The notes under the pieces were generated by a model. It worked only from the letters and a program-made list of their open reading frames with translations. It did no database searches and was not told where the DNA came from. A stretch of 26,812 nt of DNA, from positions 1-26,812 of the IMG/VR virus record IMGVR_UViG_3300027861_000167. One strand, given 5' to 3'. This document shows, in pieces, positions 14,302-21,472 of the stretch. A program made the translations under genes and the position numbers. The stretch is from a virus. Numbering within the stretch: position 1 is the first letter of the stretch; each line of letters opens with the position of its first letter.

Positions 14302-14337
14302 GAAGCTAAGCGCAGCGCATCGTTTTTTTTGAGCTGA

Positions 14338-14481
14338 CGCCCTGGGGCGCTCGGCTTCCATGGCGCGACGGCCGTGGCCAAGCAGACCGTCACCGGCTCG
14401 CGAGGTGGGAACGCTGCACTGGCCAGCATGCTCACGGCGCTCGCGACGCTCGGCCTGATCGTGGATAGTTCGACGGCGTAG
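14338..14481 (+). pseudogene. Decayed phage gene (GFHGATAVAKQTVTGSRGGN family)
   Basis: The frame after TGA 14335 encodes ALGFHGATAVAKQ, VTGSRGGNAALASMLTALA and LGLIVDSSTA, then TAG. I recognise this as the C-terminal part of a short protein family frequent in phage structural regions (G-F-x-G-A-T-P-V-x-K-x-T-V-T-G-S-R-G-x-N-A-A-L). There is no start codon after the TGA and before the conserved block. Upstream in the same frame lie TGA 14335 and TAA 14299 and an eight-T run (14323-14330) unusual for this GC-rich DNA. It is therefore broken, or the sequence contains an error here. Family recognition is from memory. Confidence 0.5.
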
Positions 14482-14517
14482 ACCGTCCGACCTGCTACAC
14501 TCGCAGGCGAAGCGAGA

Positions 14518-14543
14518 GATGCAGAACGATGCAAAAGGATGCA
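14518..14543. repeat. Three GATGCA repeats at exact 10-bp period
   Basis: GATGCA starts at 14518, 14528 and 14538, once per helical turn, immediately before the dyad at 14550-14564 and the terminase start at 14576. Phased repeats next to a terminase gene suggest a packaging-recognition (pac/cos) site or a regulator array. TACACT at 14496-14501 may be a -10 box for the same gene. Confidence 0.5.
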
Positions 14544-14549
14544 AGCACG

Positions 14550-14564
14550 GCTAGCACAGCTAGC
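14550..14564 (+). promoter_or_regulatory. GCTAGC-N3-GCTAGC operator element
   Basis: GCTAGC ACA GCTAGC is the fourth copy of the dyad also found at 1392, 5246 and 12066. It ends 11 bases before the terminase GTG. Unlike two of the other copies, no AGGAG ribosome site lies between element and start. Confidence 0.5.
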
Positions 14565-14575
14565 CGAGTAAGCGA

Positions 14576-16348
14576 GTGAGTGACGCAGGCGAGCAGGCGA
14601 GCATGCTGCCTGCAGGCCCCGCCACGACAGGCCCCACGCCTGTCGTGGTAGCGCGGCTAGCAGAGCTACCAGAGGAGCTCGACCCGCGTGACCGACTGAC
14701 GGCCGTGCAGCTCCAGGCCCTGGCCTACCTGCTGCAAGGGAAGACCAAGGGCGAGACCGCCGAGCTGGTCGGCCGGAAGCGCAACCGGATCACGGTCTGG
14801 TGCAACAGGGATGAGAACTTTAAGGAGGCTTACCGCGAGGCGCTCGCCGACGTACGCGGCGCGACGGTGCCGCTGCTGGTAGACGGCTTCCGCCAGGGCG
14901 TCACCGAGCTCGTGCTGCTGCTCAACAGCGCCGACCCCGAGCTGCGCATGAAGGCGGCCGCGCACCTCACGAAGCTGTACCGGCCCGAGCCCATCAGCGA
15001 GGTCGTCGCCGACGCGGCCGTGGAGGATCACGAGGCCGAGTGGTTGCGCCTCAACACCCAGGCCGGCCAGGCATTCCTTCCTCACGAGATGCAACTGCAG
15101 GCGATCAACTGCCTGGCCCGCTACCTCGTGCTGGTTGCTGGCGTGCAGTCAGGCAAGACCGCGTCGGGCGCTCGAAACTTCTGGCGCCGGATCCTCGCGG
15201 AAGACAACCCGCACGCGACCTACTGGATGGTCGCACCGACGACTGGCATCGGCCGAGTCATGCGCCGGCACTTCGTGAGCGTCGCGCCCAAGGGCTGGCT
15301 ACCGAATCCCGAAGGAGCTGGCGCCGACTTCGAGAAGACCTGGATTCTGAAGAACGGCGCCCGCGTCGAATTCCACAGCGCGAACAAGGCGACGAACCTG
15401 GTGGCCGAGACCGTGAGCGGCGCATGGCTCGACGAGTTCACCATGATGAAGAGCGGCACCTGGCACGTCTCTCTTCGAGCTCGGCTGGCGACGACGAGCG
15501 GCTGGGCAGTCTTCACGGGCACGCCTCGCGGACCTAACTGGGGCTTCGAGGATATTTGGCGGCGCACCCAGGCCGACGACGACCTATACGACACGAAGGG
15601 CGACTGGGTCGGCTTCACCTGGCACAGCTCCGAGAACCCGCTGATTTCCACGCGCGAGGTCGAAGACGCGAAGAGCACGCTGCCCGATGCGTTCTACCGT
15701 CGAGAGTGGGAGGCGAGCTGGGAAGCATTCCACGGGCAGGTATTCCCCGACTTCACCAAGGGGCAGCACGTCTTCAACCTGGAGACAGTGCTGCAGCGGA
15801 AGCACGAGGGCGAGCTGATCGACGCGGGAGTGGACTGGGGATACGGCAAGCCCGGCGCCCTGGTCGTCGGCCGCTACGCAATGAGCGGAGCCTGGGACGT
15901 CTTGCACGAGGTGCACGAGGCGAAGCGGCTGGAGGATTGGTGGGTCGAGAAGTTCAAGGCGGCGCACCTGAAGTTCGGCATCGATACCTTCTGGTGCGAC
16001 TCGGCCGAGCCCGACCGAATCACTGGAGCTCGGCGGAAGCTGCGAGCCTGGGCGCGAGAGCTCGGGATCCCCGTGCCCCGAGTGAAGTCAGCGAAGAAGC
16101 AACGCTGGGAAGGGATACGCCACTGCGCCAAGCTCTTCAAGGCCGAGGAGATGGTGCGCGTGCACCGAACCTGCGAGGTGCTGACGGCGCAGCTCCAGGG
16201 ATACAAATTCAAAGAAGACCGCCAGGGCGACGACCTCGACGAGATCGAGAAGGGCAACGATCACACGGTGGATGCATTCCGTTACATGGTCTTCACCCGA
16301 CACAAGGCCGGCCGGCAGCAGGGCGGCGTCGTCATGGGATCCGCCTGA
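14576..16348 (+). CDS. terL: Terminase large subunit with N-terminal HTH extension
   Basis: The 590-residue packaging motor has an ATPase with Walker A AGVQSGKT (residues 188-195) and Walker B AWLDEF (283-288), plus the coupling segment FTGTPRGP (313-320). A C-terminal RNase-H-like nuclease begins at AGVDWGYGKPGALVVG (Asp 420) and includes FWCDSAEPD and NDHTVDAFRY near the end as further acidic residues. Before the ATPase, residues 42-90 (TAVQLQALAYLLQGKTKGETAELVGRKRNRITVWC) look like the helix-turn-helix of small terminase or recombinase proteins, so DNA recognition may be built in. No separate small subunit gene is visible nearby. GTG 14576 is used; ATG 14603 is an alternative. Phased repeats and a dyad precede it. 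Confidence 0.92.
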   Translation: MSDAGEQASMLPAGPATTGPTPVVVARLAELPEELDPRDRLTAVQLQALAYLLQGKTKGETAELVGRKRNRITVWCNRDENFKEAYREALADVRGATVPLLVDGFRQGVTELVLLLNSADPELRMKAAAHLTKLYRPEPISEVVADAAVEDHEAEWLRLNTQAGQAFLPHEMQLQAINCLARYLVLVAGVQSGKTASGARNFWRRILAEDNPHATYWMVAPTTGIGRVMRRHFVSVAPKGWLPNPEGAGADFEKTWILKNGARVEFHSANKATNLVAETVSGAWLDEFTMMKSGTWHVSLRARLATTSGWAVFTGTPRGPNWGFEDIWRRTQADDDLYDTKGDWVGFTWHSSENPLISTREVEDAKSTLPDAFYRREWEASWEAFHGQVFPDFTKGQHVFNLETVLQRKHEGELIDAGVDWGYGKPGALVVGRYAMSGAWDVLHEVHEAKRLEDWWVEKFKAAHLKFGIDTFWCDSAEPDRITGARRKLRAWARELGIPVPRVKSAKKQRWEGIRHCAKLFKAEEMVRVHRTCEVLTAQLQGYKFKEDRQGDDLDEIEKGNDHTVDAFRYMVFTRHKAGRQQGGVVMGSA

Positions 16349-16361
16349 CCGACGCGGCGAG

Positions 16362-16367
16362 TAGACT
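16362..16367 (+). promoter_or_regulatory. TAGACT -10 box
   Basis: GTAGACT also occurs at 19331, 20243 and 22074, each time just before a gene or candidate RNA. Here the predicted transcript would start near 16374, leaving an 11-base leader containing GAGGAGAG before ATG 16385. No -35 consensus is visible. Confidence 0.4.
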
Positions 16368-16384
16368 GGCGCGAGGAGAGAACC

Positions 16385-16921
16385 ATGACCAACAGCATCC
16401 ACGAGCTCAAGACCTGGCCCGGCCCCTTCGCCGCAGCGAAGAGCGGCGCGAAGACCTACGAGATACGAGTGGCCGACCGACGCTACGCCACCGGGAACTT
16501 CCTGGTGCTGCGCGAGTGGACGCCGGCCGCCGACCCGACCGAGGCCGGCAGCTACACCGGCAGCTTCTCGGTCTACCTCGTGACGCATATGACCGAGGGC
16601 GGCGCCTGGGGGCTCCCGGCCCAGCTCGTGGTTCTCGGGATAAAGAACATCCCCATCCTTCAGATCCTCGCCGGCAGTCCGCTCGGCGAGGTCGTCGGGA
16701 GGATCGCCCACCTGGCCCTCGCCCACCTCGACGCGGCCGAGCTCGACCGCTACATGAAGCGCGGCCGCGAGCTCCTCAGCCTGGAGCCCGAGGCCGAGGC
16801 CGAGCCTGGCGACGAGGAGCTGGAGCTGATCCAGGCCGAGGGCTGCGCAGGGTGCCCAGTCTGCACGAGCTCGGGCGACGGCCGCCCTGGCATGCCTCAC
16901 GGGCGGATTCGTTTTAACTGA
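16385..16921 (+). CDS. DUF3850/ASCH-like protein
   Basis: Residues 5-80 follow the DUF3850 pattern, a small ASCH/PUA-type barrel thought to bind RNA or modified bases: IHELKTWPGPFAAAKSG, KTYEIRVADRRYATGNFLVLREWTP, YTG...VYLVTHM, GLPAQLVVLGI. The C-terminal 90 residues are an additional helical acidic region ending in CAGCPVC, a possible zinc knuckle not usual for this family. ATG 16385 follows GAGGAGAGAACC, identical to the start context of the ATPase gene at 1423. It lies between terminase and portal, where phages often carry small cargo genes. The target is unknown. Confidence 0.75.
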   Translation: MTNSIHELKTWPGPFAAAKSGAKTYEIRVADRRYATGNFLVLREWTPAADPTEAGSYTGSFSVYLVTHMTEGGAWGLPAQLVVLGIKNIPILQILAGSPLGEVVGRIAHLALAHLDAAELDRYMKRGRELLSLEPEAEAEPGDEELELIQAEGCAGCPVCTSSGDGRPGMPHGRIRFN

Positions 16922-16930
16922 CGCCCGCCT

Positions 16931-16940
16931 CGTGTATGCT
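16931..16940 (+). promoter_or_regulatory. CGTGTATGCT promoter module, copy 1
   Basis: TATGCT fits a -10 box. The same ten bases occur at 24088-24097, and in both places exactly 29 bases separate the element from the ATG, with AGGAGG in between. TTTTAA, 17 bases upstream, is a weak -35 candidate here. Confidence 0.5.
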
Positions 16941-16969
16941 GCCGAGACAACCCAAGCCAGGAGGAACCC

Positions 16970-17278
16970 ATGGCACTCGACGGAACCATCACCACGGTCA
17001 GCTCTCAAGACGTCGGCGACGGCGAGCTGAAGGTGCTAGACATCCAAGGCCCGAGCAGCTACACCATCGGCGGCGAACTGCTCGGCCGCGACCTCACGCG
17101 CCTGCGCGTCGGCGCGAGGATCGACCTGGCCGAGGGCAAAGCACTCGACCCGGCGAACGGCTACGCGAAGTGGGACGAGGCCACGGCCACGCTCAAGTTC
17201 TACACGGCGGCCGACGTCGAGCAGGGCGCCATCGATCTTAGCGCCGACGTCTACCGCGTCGCGCTCCAAGGTCGCTAA
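16970..17278 (+). CDS. Probable small structural (decoration-type) protein (102 aa)
   Basis: The product is strand-rich: GTITTVSSQDVGDGELKVLDI, SYTIGGELLG, then YAKWDEATATLKFYTA, and finally LSADVYRVALQGR. The pattern of K-W-D-x-A-T-x-x-L-K-x-Y followed by D-L-S and a final G-R is one I associate with small capsid or tail decoration proteins encoded next to portals and heads. This is a resemblance, not a firm family call. It has a strong AGGAGG site and its own promoter-like module, fitting high expression. A hairpin follows before the portal gene. Confidence 0.6.
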   Translation: MALDGTITTVSSQDVGDGELKVLDIQGPSSYTIGGELLGRDLTRLRVGARIDLAEGKALDPANGYAKWDEATATLKFYTAADVEQGAIDLSADVYRVALQGR

Positions 17279-17293
17279 GAAATTCTGAGATTG

Positions 17294-17339
17294 TCGTGAC
17301 ACACGAAGGGGCACCGCTATCCCCCGGCCTCTTCGTGTG
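17294..17339 (+). other. Hairpin with alternative pairing before the portal gene
   Basis: CACACGAAG (17300-17308) pairs perfectly with CTTCGTGTG (17331-17339) around a 22-base loop. A competing short hairpin TCGTG-ACA-CACGA (17294-17306) uses the same CACGA. No T-run follows, so it is a weak terminator at best. It may stabilise the upstream message or modulate portal expression. Confidence 0.5.
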
Positions 17340-17361
17340 CGCGGCTTTGAGGTGAGGCGCG

Positions 17362-19140
17362 ATGGCTCTGGTTCTGGAAATAGATAACGACTTCCACGCC
17401 CGCCTCCTTGAGGTGGCCGGCGGCGACAAGGTCGAGGCGAAGCTGCTGCTGCGCTCCGCGCACCGTGCGACGAGGTCGGCCGCCCAGCTCGGCGGCAGCT
17501 ATGACTTCGACAACTTCACGCTGAACCATTTCCGCAGCAGCCTCAGCGGAAACTACGGCGACCTGTTCCGCGACGCGCAGAAGCTGAACGACCAGGAGCT
17601 GGCGCTGGAGCCGAGGCGCATGGCCTTCCAAGGTGTGCCCGACTCAGTGCGCGAGGAGCACTCTGCGTTCTGTCTGCTCATGTACCAAGGCAAGCAGATC
17701 CGCTTCCTCGACAGGCACCCAGGCGAGACGCCCGAGGCATTCGCGAACCGGCCGCGCAAGACGGCGGTGAACATCACCCGCGTCATCGTCAACGCCCTCA
17801 GCAGACTCTACGCAGCTCGGCCAGCTCGCAAGCTGGCCGAGACGACGGCCGACGAGATTAAGACCGCGCTGGTCGGCGACAAAGAGCTGGGCGTGCCCGG
17901 CATCTGGTCTGACGATTACGATATGGAGCTGCTCGAAGCCGACCGATACACGCGCCTCGAAGGCACGACATCGGTGCGGCCCTTCTACGACGACGAGACG
18001 CCAGGCAGTATCAAGCTGGTCGTGTTCCACAGCCACCAGCTCCGAATCATTCCGAACCCCGCGAAGCCCTGGAAGCCCAAGGCAGTCATTGAACGGCACA
18101 GCCCCTTCGAGGGAGAAGGCCAGATCATCATCTGGACAGAGAAGAGTTTCCTGCAGCTCGACGCGGACGGAAGCGTAGACCCGAGCAGCGGCCCGCACAG
18201 CATGGGCAGGATCCCGCACACGTTCTTCCGCGACAGCAAGGCGCCCACCGGCAGCTTCTTCGTCGAGGGCCGAGGCCGTGGACTGTGTGACGCGAACGCC
18301 GTGGTGAACGCGAAGCTGACCGACCTAAACGAGGTGTATCAGTACCAAGGTTTCGCCGTGCCCGTGGTCACCAACTACGACGGCGCCGACGAGCTCATGC
18401 TGGGACCACGCCGGCCGATTGAATTCAAAGACATCGAGAACGGCCAGCCTCACGGCGTCGAGTTCGTGGCACCGCCCTCGAAGCTGGGCGAGCTCCGCGC
18501 CGAGGTCAACGCCGACATCGATATGCAGTTTAAGGTGAACGGCGTGCCGCCGGCCGCGACGGGCGCACCGATCAACCAGCGCAGCTTGAGCGGCACGAGC
18601 ATCCAGCAGAGCATGCGGCCGCTCCTTGAAGACTTCGAGGAGCGTGCGCGGCTCTTCACCCCTTACGACTTGGACCTGGCCGACAACGCGCTGAGCGTTC
18701 GCGCCGAGCATGACAACGGCTTCGAGTACGACCGAGCGTCACAGCGGCCGGCCTACCAGGTGGACTATCAAGAGCCCACCTTCCCGCTCGACACGGACAG
18801 CCGCATCAAGGGCGAGTCGCACGACATCGGGAACGGCATGCGAACGCAGCCCGAGATTATGATGGAGCAAGACCCCGACCGCTTCCCCACAATCGAAGAC
18901 GCCATCCTGCAGTGGAAGAAGAACCTGGAGCTGCAACGGAACAACACGCTGCCCGAGGAGACGGCCGGCGCCGAAGAGGTCGAGGGCGAAGACCTCACCG
19001 AGTCGCTGACCTCGCCGGCCGCGCTGACCGAGGGCGCGACCGACTGGGTGGATGCCGAGCTCGCCGAGCTGCGCGAAGGAAGGGACGGCCCCGCCGTTGA
19101 CTTCCTCGCGGCCTTCGCTCGCGGCAAGATCCAGGCGTGA
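17362..19140 (+). CDS. Phage portal protein
   Basis: This 592-residue protein, just downstream of terminase, has portal-type features. An N-terminal segment contains NRPRKTAVNITRVIVNALSRLYAARPAR. A wing region of strands follows (VVFHSHQLRIIPNP, GQIIIWTEKSFLQL). Next comes the stem/clip signature RGLCDANAVVNAKLTDLNEVYQYQGFAVPVV, and then LSGTSIQQSMRPLLEDFEERARL. The C-terminal part is helical and acidic. Portals form the dodecameric ring through which terminase pumps DNA. Length fits SPP1/HK97-type portals with extensions. ATG 17362 has GAGGTGAGG upstream. The stop overlaps the next GTG by four bases. Confidence 0.8.
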   Translation: MALVLEIDNDFHARLLEVAGGDKVEAKLLLRSAHRATRSAAQLGGSYDFDNFTLNHFRSSLSGNYGDLFRDAQKLNDQELALEPRRMAFQGVPDSVREEHSAFCLLMYQGKQIRFLDRHPGETPEAFANRPRKTAVNITRVIVNALSRLYAARPARKLAETTADEIKTALVGDKELGVPGIWSDDYDMELLEADRYTRLEGTTSVRPFYDDETPGSIKLVVFHSHQLRIIPNPAKPWKPKAVIERHSPFEGEGQIIIWTEKSFLQLDADGSVDPSSGPHSMGRIPHTFFRDSKAPTGSFFVEGRGRGLCDANAVVNAKLTDLNEVYQYQGFAVPVVTNYDGADELMLGPRRPIEFKDIENGQPHGVEFVAPPSKLGELRAEVNADIDMQFKVNGVPPAATGAPINQRSLSGTSIQQSMRPLLEDFEERARLFTPYDLDLADNALSVRAEHDNGFEYDRASQRPAYQVDYQEPTFPLDTDSRIKGESHDIGNGMRTQPEIMMEQDPDRFPTIEDAILQWKKNLELQRNNTLPEETAGAEEVEGEDLTESLTSPAALTEGATDWVDAELAELREGRDGPAVDFLAAFARGKIQA

Positions 19141-19334
19141 ACGTGGAGGAGCAGACACCCCTCGACGGCACCGACCTCGTGCAGCACTTCGAGAAGATCC
19201 TGGCCGCAGGCAGCGGCCTCGCCCGAGCTCGACGAGCTGCGCCACCGAAGACCGACGCGCAACGCACCGCGACCTCGAAGCGGCGAGCCGACCGGCGACG
19301 GAAGAAGCTGGCGCGGCGACGCAACCGCAGGTAG
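19137..19334 (+). CDS. Small basic hypothetical protein (65 aa)
   Basis: GTG 19137 overlaps the portal stop (GTGA). After an acidic start (VEEQTPLDGTDLVQHFEKIL) the last 40 residues are Arg/Lys-rich (RRADRRRKKLARRRNRR), suggesting nucleic-acid or acidic-protein binding. The stop codon TAG at 19332 is also the first half of a TAGACT promoter box. The family is unknown. Confidence 0.55.
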   Translation: MNVEEQTPLDGTDLVQHFEKILAAGSGLARARRAAPPKTDAQRTATSKRRADRRRKKLARRRNRR

Positions 19335-19337
19335 ACT
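19332..19337 (+). promoter_or_regulatory. TAGACT -10 box overlapping a stop codon
   Basis: GTAGACT as at 16361, 20243 and 22074. The TAG is the stop of the gene ending at 19334. The predicted transcript would begin near 19344 and run into a structured noncoding stretch ending at a strong terminator. Confidence 0.4.
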
Positions 19338-19343
19338 CCCCGA

Positions 19344-19520
19344 GCTATTGGCGACCAGCAAGACGTGCACGGCCTCGGCCGCCGCAGTCTTCAGTCAAGC
19401 GCCCGCTTCGAGCTGGTCAGAGAAGGCGAGGGTGTGCGGCCTAGTGTAAGTTCCCGAAGCTCACGGGAACCCAACCGCACGAAGAGCTAGAGAAGCCCAG
19501 GCTTAACCGCCTGGGCTTTT
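19344..19520 (+). ncRNA. Candidate structured small RNA
   Basis: The stretch between the gene ending at 19334 and the start at 19573 has no plausible coding frame. It holds a nested structure: outer stem GTGCGG (19434-19439) with CCGCAC (19475-19480), enclosing a perfect 7-bp hairpin GTTCCCG-AAGCTCA-CGGGAAC (19450-19470). It ends at a strong terminator. With a TAGACT box at its 5' side it has promoter, folded body and terminator. It does not fit a tRNA. A simple terminator leader is the alternative. Confidence 0.4.
19493..19520 (+). terminator. Rho-independent terminator
   Basis: A perfect 10-bp stem AAGCCCAGGC (19493-19502) with GCCTGGGCTT (19509-19518), a 6-base loop and TTTT directly after, then TTTCC. 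It is the strongest terminator in the right half and ends the portal or small-RNA transcript. Confidence 0.9.
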
Positions 19521-19572
19521 CGCTTTCCTTGTCGGAGCTCGCCGGCATCATGGCCCTCGAAGCGAGGAACCC

Positions 19573-20172
19573 ATGCGAGCTCTGTTTGTAACTGCCGAAG
19601 GATACGACGGCCCCGAGCCGACGCTGGAGCTGGAGCTGCACGACGGCGTGCTGCGCCTGGCCCTGGGCGAAGACGGCAAGAGGATCGGCCGCCTGGAGCT
19701 CGGCTACCATGACGCCGGCAGTCTGCTCCGCTGGCTGCGCATGGCCTTCCCGAACGCCGAGGCGAACGTGACCGGCCTGCGCTGCCAGGTGTGCGGCCAG
19801 CTCGCGACGGTCAACCTGCACCTGCTCGGCGCCGAGGGCAGCGGCCACTGGTGCGCCTCGTGTGCGCCGGCCGAGAAGCGAGCCGAGCACGAAGCGAACG
19901 CAGCCCGAGGAGCTCGGCCGCACGAGCAGCTCGCGCACGTTGACGGCGTGAGCTACTACCTGCGCTCGGCCTACGGCATGAAGCCCGACGAGATCGCCGA
20001 GGCGCTGCGGCTCCACCCCTACACGGTGGCCACGGCCGCGAGCTCGGGCATGACGGTCGAGGCCGTCGCCGTCGCCGTTCACGAGCGGATCACCAGCGCG
20101 AGCGCCCGCCTGCGCCTGGAGCAGGCGGCCGCCCAGGACGGCAGCGCCCTGGCGGGAGACCCTCCACGGTAA
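19573..20172 (+). CDS. Zinc-ribbon protein with C-terminal HTH-like segment (199 aa)
   Basis: The N-terminal 60 residues are strand-rich (TLELELHDGVLRLALGED). A zinc ribbon follows, C71, C74, C94 and C97. The C-terminal third (YGMKPDEIAEALRLHPYTVATAASSGMTVEAV) reads as a helix-turn-helix of the kind that recognises DNA. A small regulator is a reasonable guess; no family is recognised. ATG 19573 has GCGAGGAA upstream, and the gene begins 50 bases after a terminator, so a promoter must lie in that gap or transcription reads through. Confidence 0.6.
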   Translation: MRALFVTAEGYDGPEPTLELELHDGVLRLALGEDGKRIGRLELGYHDAGSLLRWLRMAFPNAEANVTGLRCQVCGQLATVNLHLLGAEGSGHWCASCAPAEKRAEHEANAARGARPHEQLAHVDGVSYYLRSAYGMKPDEIAEALRLHPYTVATAASSGMTVEAVAVAVHERITSASARLRLEQAAAQDGSALAGDPPR

Positions 20173-20198
20173 GGACTTAGGAACTTCCTGCCTGCTGG

Positions 20199-20249
20199 AA
20201 ACTTAGTGCAGGATTTAGTTCTGGAAGCGGCCGCATCCTGCTGTAGACT
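20199..20249 (+). promoter_or_regulatory. AAACTTAGT/TAGACT promoter positioned for a leaderless transcript
   Basis: AAACTTAGT (20199-20207), then TTTAGTTCTGGAAG (20214-20227, echoing TTAGTnnTGGACA of the modules at 6830 and 8385), and TAGACT at 20244-20249. The -10 box ends six bases before ATG 20256, so the expected transcription start is the A of the ATG. No ribosome site precedes that ATG. Confidence 0.55.
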
Positions 20250-20255
20250 CTGGGT

Positions 20256-20723
20256 ATGAAGAGCACAGCAAAGAACACGAAACTGACCAAGACCATGCAG
20301 GCCGCCCTGGCTTCGATCTACGAAGGCACCGGCCACGGCGTCGGCTCGAAGGGCCTGACCAAGAGCACCGCCAACGCCCTCGCGCGTCGCGGCCTGGTCA
20401 CTCTCGGCTACATGATGCAGCCTGGCTTCGAGCGGAAGATTCGCTGGGCAATGCTCGCCGACTCCTACGTGGCCGACTACATTGCGCCGTACTTCACGAG
20501 CGACGCCGAGGCGAGCGCGGCCTGGGCGCAGTTCGCGATTGACAACGCGAAGCACCAAGCCGAGCAGACCACGCGCGTCGTCGAGCGTGCCCGCGCGTCG
20601 CGCGTCGCCGCCGGCAAGGTCACCGACGCCGCCTGGGAGATCACCGCCCGCGAGCTCGTCGCCGAGCACGGCTGGCTGAAGATCGACCGCGCCATGGACG
20701 CCAAGGGCGTCGCCAAGTACTAA
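20256..20723 (+). CDS. Hypothetical protein (155 aa), probably leaderless
   Basis: The basic N-terminus (KSTAKNTKLTKTMQAALASIYEG) leads into a segment that could be a winged helix (GLTKSTANALARRGLVTLGYM). A helical region with a likely coiled coil (AIDNAKHQAEQTTRVVERARASR) follows, and the C-terminus is basic. There are no Cys clusters. It may be a small DNA-binding protein. There is no Shine-Dalgarno sequence; a TAGACT box six bases before the ATG implies a leaderless message. No family is recognised. Confidence 0.65.
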   Translation: MKSTAKNTKLTKTMQAALASIYEGTGHGVGSKGLTKSTANALARRGLVTLGYMMQPGFERKIRWAMLADSYVADYIAPYFTSDAEASAAWAQFAIDNAKHQAEQTTRVVERARASRVAAGKVTDAAWEITARELVAEHGWLKIDRAMDAKGVAKY

Positions 20724-20743
20724 CCCACCACCACCCACCACCA
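20724..20743. repeat. Two tandem CCCACCACCA units
   Basis: CCCACCACCA is repeated directly after the stop of the preceding gene, followed by CCCCGGAGAAGACC and ATG 20758. The C/A-only strand would leave the leader of the next message unstructured and could act as a Rho-loading or translation-enhancing segment. Confidence 0.5.
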
Positions 20744-20757
20744 CCCCGGAGAAGACC

Positions 20758-21468
20758 ATGACCGACCAGAACCGCACCGCCCACGACTTCAGCAACCTCG
20801 ACGCCGACGAGGCCGAGTACGCTGCCCGCGCCCTGGAGCGCGGCGAGCTGACCAGCCCCGAGCTCACGGCGACGGCGCCCTGCGCGTACCCCGCCGACGC
20901 CGAGGGCGAGCACGACCACGACGCATGCGCCGACGCGGCCGAGGAGATCGAGGCCGCCGAGCTCGCGGAGAAGGCCGAGGCGCACCGACGTATCGCGGCC
21001 GAGCACGACCAGGCCGCCCGCGACAGCTTCGAGCGGAGCGACACGGGCGGCGCCCTCAGCCAGTGGGGCTCGGGCCTCAACGCGCAGCTTGAGCGCACCC
21101 GCGCCGAGATCGCCGAGGCCGGCGGCACCTCCACCTTCCTCGGCCTCTTCGTTGCCGCGACCGGCGAGCGCGTCCGCGCCAAGCTGATCGAGCAGGCCGA
21201 CCGCTTCGCCGGCTACGGCACCAAGCTCACCTGGTTCGTGCTCGACGCCGAGGGCAAGACGGTCGGCTACGTGCCGCACAGCAAGGGCACCAAGCGGTCG
21301 AAGATGGGCAAGCTGGGCCTGGAGACGCGAGAGGAGCAAGCGCCCGCAGCGGCCTGCCACAAGGGCAGCGGCACCGGCCTCGCTGGCGCGTGCTCGGTCT
21401 ACGTCAAGGTCTTCCGCACCGACGACGGCTACCCCGCCGAGGCCATTGACTTCGACGTGAGGGGATAA
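20758..21468 (+). CDS. Hypothetical protein (236 aa)
   Basis: An acidic helical N-terminal half contains HRRIAAEHDQAARDSFERSDTGGALSQW. I recall the D-S-F-x-R-x-D-T-x-G-x-L-S-Q-W signature from phage proteins of unknown role. A beta-rich second half follows (STFLGLFVAATGERVRAKLIE, LTWFVLDAEGKTVGYVPH). His/Asp/Cys-rich patches (GEHDHDACAD; AACHKGSG) might bind metal. The start context CGGAGAAGACCATGACC resembles those at 6910 and 8464. It is probably transcribed with the preceding leaderless gene. Function unknown. Confidence 0.65.
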   Translation: MTDQNRTAHDFSNLDADEAEYAARALERGELTSPELTATAPCAYPADAEGEHDHDACADAAEEIEAAELAEKAEAHRRIAAEHDQAARDSFERSDTGGALSQWGSGLNAQLERTRAEIAEAGGTSTFLGLFVAATGERVRAKLIEQADRFAGYGTKLTWFVLDAEGKTVGYVPHSKGTKRSKMGKLGLETREEQAPAAACHKGSGTGLAGACSVYVKVFRTDDGYPAEAIDFDVRG

Positions 21469-21472
21469 GGCC

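Noticed and set aside
14323-14330. Eight-T run as a programmed frameshift site
   Set aside because: Any shift there into the downstream frame meets TGA at 14335 five bases later, and no upstream frame with a start codon feeds into it.
14335-14337. TGA before the GFHGATAV segment as a recoded (selenocysteine) codon
   Set aside because: A further in-frame TAA at 14299 and no Cys/Sec context; decay or sequence error is the better reading.
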